From: G963663735 sp963663735 | GTDB taxonomy: Bacteria; Acidobacteriota; UBA6911; RPQK01; JAPXNP01 | Direction: 5' to 3' | NCBI GenBank assembly: GCA_963663735.2 | Contig: CAXXHN010000001.1 | Coordinates: 620,001 to 684,000 of the forward strand | DNA: 64,000 nt | Program-made: the position numbers and the translations under genes | Notes under the pieces: model-generated | Database searches by the model: none | Told to the model about the DNA's origin: nothing | The model's input: only the letters and a program-made list of their open reading frames with translations | Part shown: piece by piece, positions 29,110 to 35,459 of the stretch | Position numbering within the stretch: the stretch's first letter is position 1 | Layout: every line of letters starts with the position of its first letter

Positions 29110-29724
29110 TTAATCAGGATGAACAGCTACTTTAACCTGGGCAGCTCGGAGCAGCAGATTATTCATCTTGTAACCGCGCCTGTATTCTTCCAGTATTTTG
29201 CCATCCTCATGATCCTTGCTTACCTCTCTGAGAACGGCCTCGTGAATGTTCGGATCAAAAATCGATCCTACTCCTGACACCACAGATACATTATTTTTTT
29301 CAAGTAAAGACTTCAGTTGCTTCAGCAGTAATTCGTAACCTTCTGTATATGATTCAAGAAGTTCACTTTGTTCTTCATCTCTCAGGTTTTCAAGGCCTTT
29401 TTCGCACGCATCCACAATTGGCAGAATGTCCTGCAGCAGACCAATCCTGGACAGGATGACCGCTTCCTCTTTTTCTCTGAAAACCCTTTTACGATAGTTT
29501 TCAAACTCCGCCTGTTTACGGAGCATCATGTCGTAATATTTATCTTTTTCCTGAAGCAGGATCTCCAGTTCGCTCAGCTCCTCATCTCCTCCGGCAAAAC
29601 CTTCCTCCGAAGTTTCCACGCAGATATTATTCTCCTCCGTGCCTTCATTTTCAGGATTTTCAACTGACTCTCCAGTAGCGGAAACGAACTCTACAACATT
29701 GTCATTTTCAGTCTTTTTTTTCAC
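29110..29724 (-). CDS. grpE: Nucleotide exchange factor GrpE
   Basis: GrpE exchanges ADP for ATP on DnaK. The protein has about 204 residues: an acidic disordered N-terminus, a long coiled coil (about 60-120) with the RKQAEFENYRKRVFREKEE core and the C-terminal beta domain ending FDPNIHEAV ... YRRGYKMNNLLLRAAQVKV. The start is taken as the GTG at 29724, with GAGAAG 6 nt upstream; the frame extends to 29766 but that part is Cys-rich and unlike the family. No hrcA gene or CIRCE element was found upstream. Confidence 0.93.
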   Translation of the reverse strand: MKKKTENDNVVEFVSATGESVENPENEGTEENNICVETSEEGFAGGDEELSELEILLQEKDKYYDMMLRKQAEFENYRKRVFREKEEAVILSRIGLLQDILPIVDACEKGLENLRDEEQSELLESYTEGYELLLKQLKSLLEKNNVSVVSGVGSIFDPNIHEAVLREVSKDHEDGKILEEYRRGYKMNNLLLRAAQVKVAVHPD

Positions 29725-29851
29725 AACATACTTCTCATAAGATTTGCAGACACATAAAGCAAGCATTTATGGTTGCATCTGCCTAATATTTAATATCGCC
29801 TTACACTCCAGACCTTCGATTCTATCAAATCAGCACGGGTTTTCGCTGTGA

Positions 29852-29863
29852 ACAACATGTTGT
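29852..29863. promoter_or_regulatory. 12-bp palindrome upstream of the Nramp-like gene
   Basis: ACAACATGTTGT is a perfect 12-bp palindrome in the divergent gap between grpE and the Nramp-like transporter gene, about 130 bp from each start. It could be an operator, for instance for a metal-responsive or heat-shock regulator. With a single copy this is weak evidence. Confidence 0.3.
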
Positions 29864-29992
29864 ATGTAACTGACAAAACGCTACCCAAGGGAAAATAACC
29901 CGCAGTTTCCTGAACGGATTCAATGAAATAATCAGGGCAAGCCTTTTTTTCCCCGCTGGATTACATTAGACTCTTTCAGGTCCCTGAACATA

Positions 29993-31531
29993 ATGAACAA
30001 AGAAACAGAGTTACCCAAAACAGAACATAAAAATCCCCCGAAAAATATCAGGGCAATTCTCAGTCACCTGGGACCAGGCCTGATAATTGCCGCAGCTATA
30101 GTCGGAGCAGGAGAACTGATCGCCACTACTAAAACCGGCGCCGATGCCGGTTTTTCGCTTCTCTGGCTGATTATAATCGGGTGTTTGATCAAGGTTTTTG
30201 TTCAGATTGAACTGGGCCGACACACAGTCATTTCGGGGAAAAAAACTATTGAGGCCCTAAATGAAATTCCAGGACCCAGAAAAAGGGTCAACTGGATTGT
30301 CTGGTACTGGCTGATTATGTTTACTGTTGCAATCGCCCAGCTGGGAGGCGTAATAGGAGGTGTCGGCCAATCGCTCGCTATCATGTTTCCATTAACTGAG
30401 GCAGGAATTGAATACAACTCTTTTCAAGAGCAAAAAATCAGGGTGGAAGTTACCGAGGCCCTGAAAAACCAGAACAGCTCCCTTGAGGGTTCGGTAAAGG
30501 AAATGAGAATTCCTTCCGCCAGTAATCCAGTTGCAAGCGGCAAAACCAAAATCCCGGAAAGGCTGGTAAAAAGCCGTGATGATATTTACTGGGCGTTAAT
30601 TGTAAGCGTCATCACGGCTTTTATTCTGGTCATGGGGCGTTACCGGCTTATTCAGTACATTTCAGTTGCACTGGTCCTGGTTTTCACGCTGATGACCGTT
30701 ATTAATTTTATACAGCTCCAGTCCCTGCCTGGCTGGAGGATCAGCATGCATGAATTCATTTCAGGCCTGAAATTCGGGCTGCCGGAGGCGGTTAAAGGCA
30801 GCTCTGCCCTGGCTACAGCCCTGGCTACATTCGGGATCATAGGTGTTGGTGCGACCGAACTGATCCAGTATCCATACTGGTGCCTGGAAAAAGGTTATGC
30901 CAGGTGGACCGGTCCACGGGAAGACAGCAGGGAATGGGTGGACCGGGCTTCAGGCTGGTTGCGGGTATTGCAACTTGATGCCTGGGTCTCAGCCTCTATA
31001 TATACTTTCACCACCTGCATATTCTACCTGCTGGGCGCTGCGGTTCTGGGCAGGACTGGATTAAGCCCGGCCGGTACCGGAATGATCAGGACCCTTTCGG
31101 AAATCTTCAACCCGGTTTTCGGAGAAACTTCCAAGGTAATCTTTATCTTTGGATCAGTAGCCGTACTCTATTCCACATTTTTTGTGGCAATTGCCGGGCA
31201 TGCCCGAACCAGCGCCGATGCTTTGACAGTTTTCAGGCTATCCGGTGGGGGAGATAAAGCTTTCAGGTTCTGGACAAACATTTTCTGCGTGCTTTTTGCA
31301 CTTATGGGATTCCTGTTTTACGCAGTGCTTCGAGCTCCGGTGGCACTGGTCCTGGCCGGAGGCATGATGCAGGCGACAATGCTTCCATTTTTGGGCTTTG
31401 CAGCCCTATATTACCGCTACAGGCACAGTGACCCCAGGCTTCCCTCCAACCGCCTCTGGGATGCCTTCCTCTGGGTTTCAGTAGCCGGACTTCTGGTTGC
31501 CGGAATCTGGGCGGTTACTTCCAGGCTGTAG
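29993..31531 (+). CDS. Nramp-like membrane transporter with non-canonical metal motifs
   Basis: A 512-residue polytopic membrane protein with about 11 helices and the Nramp/LeuT-type order. The first helix reads LGPGLIIAAAIVGAGELIAT, where canonical Nramp transporters have DPGN; the sixth-helix site reads GATELIQYPYW instead of the M-P-H motif. A hydrophilic loop of about 65 residues separates helices 4 and 5 (about residues 137-200). Family resemblance is clear from the overall pattern, but loss of both metal-ligand motifs means the substrate may not be Mn or Fe; a Mg, Al or other substrate, or a different role, is possible. It is a single gene, convergent with the OmpA-like gene. Confidence 0.8.
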   Translation: MNKETELPKTEHKNPPKNIRAILSHLGPGLIIAAAIVGAGELIATTKTGADAGFSLLWLIIIGCLIKVFVQIELGRHTVISGKKTIEALNEIPGPRKRVNWIVWYWLIMFTVAIAQLGGVIGGVGQSLAIMFPLTEAGIEYNSFQEQKIRVEVTEALKNQNSSLEGSVKEMRIPSASNPVASGKTKIPERLVKSRDDIYWALIVSVITAFILVMGRYRLIQYISVALVLVFTLMTVINFIQLQSLPGWRISMHEFISGLKFGLPEAVKGSSALATALATFGIIGVGATELIQYPYWCLEKGYARWTGPREDSREWVDRASGWLRVLQLDAWVSASIYTFTTCIFYLLGAAVLGRTGLSPAGTGMIRTLSEIFNPVFGETSKVIFIFGSVAVLYSTFFVAIAGHARTSADALTVFRLSGGGDKAFRFWTNIFCVLFALMGFLFYAVLRAPVALVLAGGMMQATMLPFLGFAALYYRYRHSDPRLPSNRLWDAFLWVSVAGLLVAGIWAVTSRL

Positions 31532-31560
31532 AATGTTCCCGGCCTTTTACCCCTCGTTTA

Positions 31561-32397
31561 TTAACGACTTTCGTCCACAATGTTGTCATAGCGGACCACC
31601 GTATCAATAATCCCTACTTCCACCCGGCGATTTTTCGCCCTTGCCTCAGCTGAAGTGCCTTCAACCAGGGGGTTGGATTTGCCAAAACCCTTGACTGTCA
31701 CTATTGACGGATCAAGCCCGGCTTCAACCAGATAATTCCTGACAGCTTCAGCCCTCCGCAGTGAAAGCTTTTGGTTATACTCAGCCGTACCAATGTCATC
31801 AGTGTGGCCAAAAATCTGTACCTTGTATCCATTTGATGTCAGCAAGACCCCGACAACACGGCTCAGGAGTTCCTTGTTTTCCTGGCGCAGATTGGCCTTG
31901 TCAAAATCAAAATTTATGGTATCGCTCCCCAGGTTCATAACCAGTCCGAGCGCGGTCCGCCTGGTATCAGCTATGCGGCCGAGAGCTTCCTGGAGGCGGT
32001 TCATCTCAGCGTCCCTCTCCTCCTTGATCCTGGCAACTTCATCCCTGGTTCGGACTACCTCCTCCTCCAGCGATTCAGCCTTCTTCTGGGCAACACGTCT
32101 TTCCGCTTCAGATATCGTCCGTGATGCTTCAGCCCTGATTCGGCCAATAGCGGCCTGCCTGGCCTTCTCCTCTGCGTCCCTGGCAATGGAACTTGCAATC
32201 TCAACCTTTTGGCTGAGGGAGTTGACCCGCTCCGCAACTTCCGCGATTCTGTTCCCGGTTTTTGTTACCTGCTCCTGCATTGCATTATTGGAACGTATCA
32301 CCAGAAAACCAAAAATACCCACAACCAGGAGGACTATTCCGGTGATAATTGAAAAGAATAAAGTGCCCTGATTAAACTGCCTGCCGGAATCTGCCAT
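31561..32397 (-). CDS. Membrane-anchored OmpA-domain protein with coiled coil
   Basis: A 278-residue protein: short cytoplasmic start, one transmembrane helix (about 15-33), a long charged coiled coil rich in Ala, Glu and Arg (about 40-150) and an OmpA C-terminal peptidoglycan-binding domain with FGHTDDIGTAEYNQKLSLRR and NRRVEV. The layout resembles MotB/PAL-type proteins that link the inner membrane to the cell wall. No pore-forming beta barrel is present. No partner gene lies beside it, so its role is likely structural. Confidence 0.88.
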   Translation of the reverse strand: MADSGRQFNQGTLFFSIITGIVLLVVGIFGFLVIRSNNAMQEQVTKTGNRIAEVAERVNSLSQKVEIASSIARDAEEKARQAAIGRIRAEASRTISEAERRVAQKKAESLEEEVVRTRDEVARIKEERDAEMNRLQEALGRIADTRRTALGLVMNLGSDTINFDFDKANLRQENKELLSRVVGVLLTSNGYKVQIFGHTDDIGTAEYNQKLSLRRAEAVRNYLVEAGLDPSIVTVKGFGKSNPLVEGTSAEARAKNRRVEVGIIDTVVRYDNIVDESR

Positions 32398-32661
32398 GTC
32401 CTGTCTCCTTTGGCCTCCATATTTCAGGTTCTTGCACAGTGAAATATGGAGGTCAGATTTACCTTACCATTGTAGCAGAATGAAATGGGTCAGGTTACCT
32501 GACAGACCTCGAAAAAACGGCTGACTGCGGCAGGCTGTACAGAAGCGGAATGATCTAACGTACAAAAATGACAATAGATGATGATGCGGATTGAGGATAA
32601 ATAAACCAATCGGCAGGGTAATTTCTATGCCGTTACGGAGTACCCTCTTGCTTTGCGTACA
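32398..32661. other. Gap between OmpA-domain gene and the first PEP-CTERM terminator
   Basis: A stretch of about 265 bp with no supportable gene. A 66-codon minus-strand frame exists (32464-32664) but lacks a family match and a ribosome binding site. Promoter elements for the OmpA-domain gene must lie near 32,410-32,450. Confidence 0.4.
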
Positions 32662-32691
32662 CAAAAAAAGGCGGGTATTTTCATACCCGCC
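32662..32691 (-). terminator. Intrinsic terminator of the first PEP-CTERM gene
   Basis: A perfect 9-bp stem GGCGGGTAT / ATACCCGCC with a 4-nt loop (32670-32691), followed on the minus strand by seven T residues (32662-32669). It ends about 40 nt after the stop codon. The GC-rich core GGGTA.. is shared with the terminator of the paralogous gene. Confidence 0.9.
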
Positions 32692-32731
32692 TAAAATCAG
32701 CCTGTTTTAAAAAAACAGTTTAGTAAAAATC

Positions 32732-33322
32732 CTACCTGTTCCACTTACGGGTCAATACACCCAGGCCAAGCAGTCCGGATCCCAGAAGCAGCATTGATGC
32801 GGGTTCCGGTACAGGAGAAATGTTGTACTCGGCAGTCCGGTCATTGTCAGCAATCGGAAGAACACCTGATACCTGGACATAGACACCAGTGATATTGGCT
32901 ATATCCAGTCCAGCAAGGCTCGTCACCAGATTCATGTTAGCTCCGACAGGAACCGAAACGGCCCCACTTGAAGCAACAATAGATCCATCCGTTACGAAAA
33001 GCTCGAATGTCCAGGGATTTTCGTTGTCATTAAGGACATTAAGAGCAAGAGCAGAGCTACCGGTTAAATCAAGAGAAAGACCAAGATTTCCAACATTAGC
33101 AGTAGCCGGACCCGTGGCTGGCACAGGAGAATAAGGCCAAACGGTTGTAAACTCCGCGGCAACTGTCGATACATTGGTAAGAGTTGTTACCGGGGTTGTA
33201 TTACCTGTAGATCCAACCTGCGTAAATGTAGCGAGCTGTGCCAGAGTCAAGGTAGCTGGATCAGCGAAAGCTGCAACCTGGCAAACAGCAAAGACTGCCA
33301 AAAGAACAATTAACTTTTTCAT
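32732..33322 (-). CDS. PEP-CTERM secreted protein (paralogue 1)
   Basis: A 196-residue exosortase substrate. An N-terminal signal peptide (MKKLIVLLAVFAVCQVAAFA) precedes a Thr/Val/Asn-rich beta-strand domain of unknown fold, then the sorting tag: VPEPASMLLLGSG, a hydrophobic helix and a basic end RKWNR. PEP-CTERM tags direct proteins to an exosortase, which is not in this window; such proteins are often linked to exopolysaccharide and floc or biofilm matrix. A neighbouring paralogue of the same length lies 550 bp upstream. AAGGAG lies upstream of the ATG. Regulation appears sigma-54 dependent (see the upstream elements). Confidence 0.9.
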   Translation of the reverse strand: MKKLIVLLAVFAVCQVAAFADPATLTLAQLATFTQVGSTGNTTPVTTLTNVSTVAAEFTTVWPYSPVPATGPATANVGNLGLSLDLTGSSALALNVLNDNENPWTFELFVTDGSIVASSGAVSVPVGANMNLVTSLAGLDIANITGVYVQVSGVLPIADNDRTAEYNISPVPEPASMLLLGSGLLGLGVLTRKWNR

Positions 33323-33404
33323 AATAACTAACTCCTTATCAAATTCTGCCTGATCAAATCCGAAACAGAATGTTCAAAAACTATTTTAATACTCCTAATG
33401 CGTC

Positions 33405-33421
33405 TTGCACTTTTTATTCCT
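33405..33421 (-). promoter_or_regulatory. Sigma-54-type promoter of PEP-CTERM gene 1
   Basis: Read on the minus strand this is AGGAATAAAAAGTGCAA, with the invariant GG-N10-GC spacing of -24/-12 promoters (GG at 33420-33419, GC at 33408-33407) and a TGCA -12 box. The GC lies 85 nt upstream of the start codon. The same element at the same distance precedes the paralogue. Transcription would start near 33395. Confidence 0.6.
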
Positions 33422-33521
33422 AAAACTCCAATATAAAAATAAATCACTCTAAATTACTTAATTGCAACTAGTTACTCTTGTAAATAAATATAGGATTTTC
33501 CGGTTTAGCTTCCTTAGTTTC

Positions 33522-33538
33522 TGTAATGTTTTTTTACA
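33522..33538. promoter_or_regulatory. TGTAA-N7-TTACA element, proximal, gene 1
   Basis: Inverted repeat TGTAA-TGTTTTT-TTACA centred about 135 bp upstream of the inferred sigma-54 start. The paralogue has the same element at the same distance, as expected for binding sites of an enhancer protein. Confidence 0.55.
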
Positions 33539-33621
33539 TATCCAAAACAGCACCACTCCTGAAGGTACAATTTTTTTAATAATTACTGCAATAAAAAGAC
33601 TTAATTGCAGCACGCGTTGCT

Positions 33622-33638
33622 TGTAAAAAAAACTTACA
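33622..33638. promoter_or_regulatory. TGTAA-N7-TTACA element, distal, gene 1
   Basis: Inverted repeat TGTAA-AAAAAAC-TTACA exactly 100 bp from the proximal copy and about 235 bp upstream of the inferred transcription start. A weaker copy is at the matching place upstream of the paralogue. Confidence 0.5.
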
Positions 33639-33794
33639 CTTTGGCCTTCACAATTAAAGCAAGAGACGATTATCAACCGCACAATTGCGATGCCCGAAAC
33701 GTTAGTAGAGGGTGACGGAGATCTAAAGCAAACAATCATCCGATCGGCGGGCGGATATTTGAACCTGGACGGGGGACTGACTCAGCTGGGGCCG

Positions 33795-33828
33795 AAAAAA
33801 ATGGACGGGTATTTTACTACCCGTCCAT
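33795..33828 (-). terminator. Intrinsic terminator of the second PEP-CTERM gene
   Basis: A perfect 11-bp stem ATGGACGGGTA / TACCCGTCCAT with a 6-nt loop (33801-33828) followed by six T residues on the minus strand (33795-33800). It separates the two PEP-CTERM genes, so each forms its own transcript. Confidence 0.9.
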
Positions 33829-33877
33829 AAACTAACCTGGTTTTTGTGATTCCAAAAAATTCAGGTCTAAAATTTCC

Positions 33878-34468
33878 CTACCTGCTCCACCTGCGGGTCA
33901 ACACGCTCAAGCCAAGCAATCCGGTTCCCAGCAGCAGCATTGATGCTGGTTCCGGCACAGGGGAAATGTTGTACTCGGCAGTCCGGTCATCGCCATTAAT
34001 CGGAAGATTGCCTGATACCTCAACATAGATGCTATAGATATGTTCGAGGTTCAGCCCGGCGAGGTTCACCTCCAGGCTCAGACTGCTACCTACCGGAATC
34101 ATCATGGCACCACTTGAAACATGGTTTAACCCATCTGTTACAAAAAGCTCAAATGTCCATGGATTTTCATTATCATTAAGGACATTAAGAGCAAAAGCGG
34201 TATATCCGCTCAGATCAAGGTCAAGACCTAACAGTCCAACATCGGCGGAAGCAGCGCCAGAAGCAGGTATGGGGGCGAAAGGCCATACTGTTGTAAACTC
34301 CGCGGCAACTGTCGATACATTGGTAAGGGTTGTTACCGGGGTAGTGTTCCCCTCATAATCAATCTGAGTAAATGTCGCAAGTTGGGCAATGCTTAATGTG
34401 GCGGGATCCGCAAAAGTTGCAACCTGACAAACGGCAAAGACGGCTAAAAGAACTATTAACTTTTTCAT
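33878..34468 (-). CDS. PEP-CTERM secreted protein (paralogue 2)
   Basis: A 196-residue paralogue of the gene at 32732-33322, with the same signal peptide (one change), the same THR-rich domain containing ALNVLNDNENPWTFELFVTD and the same tag VPEPASMLLLGTG ... RRWSR. The frame extends further upstream to 34603, but the ATG at 34468 is the start because AAGGAG precedes it and the signal peptide begins there. Sequence divergence is greatest in the middle of the domain. Both genes share promoter, enhancer-like sites and terminator design, so they arose by tandem duplication of the whole unit. Confidence 0.9.
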   Translation of the reverse strand: MKKLIVLLAVFAVCQVATFADPATLSIAQLATFTQIDYEGNTTPVTTLTNVSTVAAEFTTVWPFAPIPASGAASADVGLLGLDLDLSGYTAFALNVLNDNENPWTFELFVTDGLNHVSSGAMMIPVGSSLSLEVNLAGLNLEHIYSIYVEVSGNLPINGDDRTAEYNISPVPEPASMLLLGTGLLGLSVLTRRWSR

Positions 34469-34550
34469 AATAACTAAGCTCCTTATCCTAATTTTGCCAG
34501 CTTTATAACTGAACAAAATATCCATAACCCGTTTAGTTACATCGTATTGC

Positions 34551-34567
34551 TTGCACTTTTCGTTCCC
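34551..34567 (-). promoter_or_regulatory. Sigma-54-type promoter of PEP-CTERM gene 2
   Basis: On the minus strand GGGAACGAAAAGTGCAA gives GG-N10-GC and matches the sigma-54 consensus at AACG and TGCA. The GC (34554-34553) is 85 nt upstream of the start codon, the same as in the paralogue. Confidence 0.65.
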
Positions 34568-34664
34568 AAACCTCCCTGAGAGAAACATGTCCGCAAATAT
34601 CATTTATTTATAACCAGTTGCTTTTTCAATAACCGTTGAGACACCTGGTTAAATCCCTGGTGCT

Positions 34665-34685
34665 TTTGTAATTATTTTTTACAAA
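34665..34685. promoter_or_regulatory. TGTAA-N7-TTACA element, proximal, gene 2
   Basis: Perfect 7-bp arms TTTGTAA-TTATTTT-TTACAAA. The core TGTAA starts 199 nt upstream of the start codon, against 200 nt in the paralogue. Confidence 0.6.
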
Positions 34686-34766
34686 GCCCAGCCAGAACTC
34701 TCTCTGAAAGAAAAATATTCTTTGCAATTGTTATAAACAAAAGACTTAGTCATAAAATGGGTAATA

Positions 34767-34783
34767 TGTAAAAAAAATTCACG
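34767..34783. promoter_or_regulatory. Degenerate TGTAA-N7-TCACG element, distal, gene 2
   Basis: TGTAA-AAAAAAT-TCACG lies 100 bp from the proximal copy and 299 nt upstream of the start codon (300 nt in the paralogue). Only the first arm is intact. Confidence 0.35.
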
Positions 34784-34944
34784 ATCGCTTGTGCCTTGCC
34801 AACATGGAGCTGATTATCCAAAGTGAAATGATTTCCTATTCTGAAGGCTGAAGCAGAAGTTATCGGTCTAATCCCATGCCTCAGGTTGTGAAAACATCCG
34901 CATCATGCAAATACTTCCTAAGGAAATATGAGCCGGCTTCTGAA

Positions 34945-34964
34945 TCCCGGCCTTGCGGCCGGGA
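34945..34964. other. Perfect 8-bp hairpin
   Basis: TCCCGGCC, loop TTGC, GGCCGGGA. No T-run follows on either strand, so it may be a structural or transcription-pausing element rather than a terminator. Confidence 0.4.
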
Positions 34965-35060
34965 ACATTTCTCATCCTCTGAGAACTGCCACCTGAAAAT
35001 GATTTTTTGATCTAACAAGAACATTGACCTGTAAATAATTATGTGAAAAATATATAACCT

Positions 35061-35342
35061 ATGAAGAAACTGACTATCAAGTGTCCCTGCTGCAATGCAT
35101 CCCTGACAATTGATGCGAATACAGGGATTGTCTTAAACAGCCGGGAAAACAGAAAAAACTATTCTTTCGATGAAGCCCTTAAAAAAGAGGAGTGTAAGAA
35201 GGACAGGACCGACGAACTCTTCGCTGAGGCCATGGAGAGAGAAAAAAAACGGGCTGGAGAACTGGAAGATAAATTTAAGTCTATAATGGAGTCCAAAGAT
35301 GAATTGGACGAACCACCTCCCCGGCCGATTGATCTGGATTGA
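35061..35342 (+). CDS. Small CxxC zinc-finger-like protein
   Basis: A 93-residue protein starting MKKLTIKCPCCNASLTID, with one CPCC pair close to the N-terminus, a central helix rich in Lys and Glu and an acidic end. One CxxC pair suggests metal binding by a dimer, or a decayed zinc ribbon. No function is known. It lies 117 bp upstream of the glycogen phosphorylase gene on the same strand and could be co-transcribed. No clear ribosome binding site. Confidence 0.6.
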   Translation: MKKLTIKCPCCNASLTIDANTGIVLNSRENRKNYSFDEALKKEECKKDRTDELFAEAMEREKKRAGELEDKFKSIMESKDELDEPPPRPIDLD

Positions 35343-35459
35343 AAAACCAGAATCCTAACAACTGCTAAACTCATACATACAGTTCCGGCACTAATGGGTA
35401 CTGTAAATAAACTTCTCTGTGAACAATACAAAACTGGGTTAAATTTTTGGAGCGAATAG

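Larger units (their letters stand above)
33323..33794. other. AT-rich regulatory region upstream of PEP-CTERM gene 1
   Basis: 470 bp without a gene. Besides the sigma-54-type promoter and two TGTAA-N7-TTACA sites it carries AAAAGACTTA (33594-33603), which is also present at the same distance (272 versus 271 nt) from the start of the paralogue. A 93-codon minus-strand frame (33458-33739) spans these elements and is not considered real. Confidence 0.55.
34469..35060. other. Long upstream region of PEP-CTERM gene 2
   Basis: About 590 bp without a gene. It holds the sigma-54-type promoter and enhancer-like sites listed separately, AAAAGACTTA at 34739-34748, and an 8-bp stem hairpin TCCCGGCC / GGCCGGGA at 34945-34964. 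A TTGACC hexamer (35024-35029) lies upstream of the next plus-strand gene, with no good -10 at the usual distance. Confidence 0.5.

Noticed and set aside
32464..32664. 66-codon frame next to the OmpA-domain gene
   Set aside because: Cys/Phe-rich composition without family match or ribosome binding site.
33458..33739. 93-codon minus-strand frame upstream of PEP-CTERM gene 1
   Set aside because: It overlaps the conserved promoter and enhancer-like sites, and the matching region of the paralogue has no such frame.
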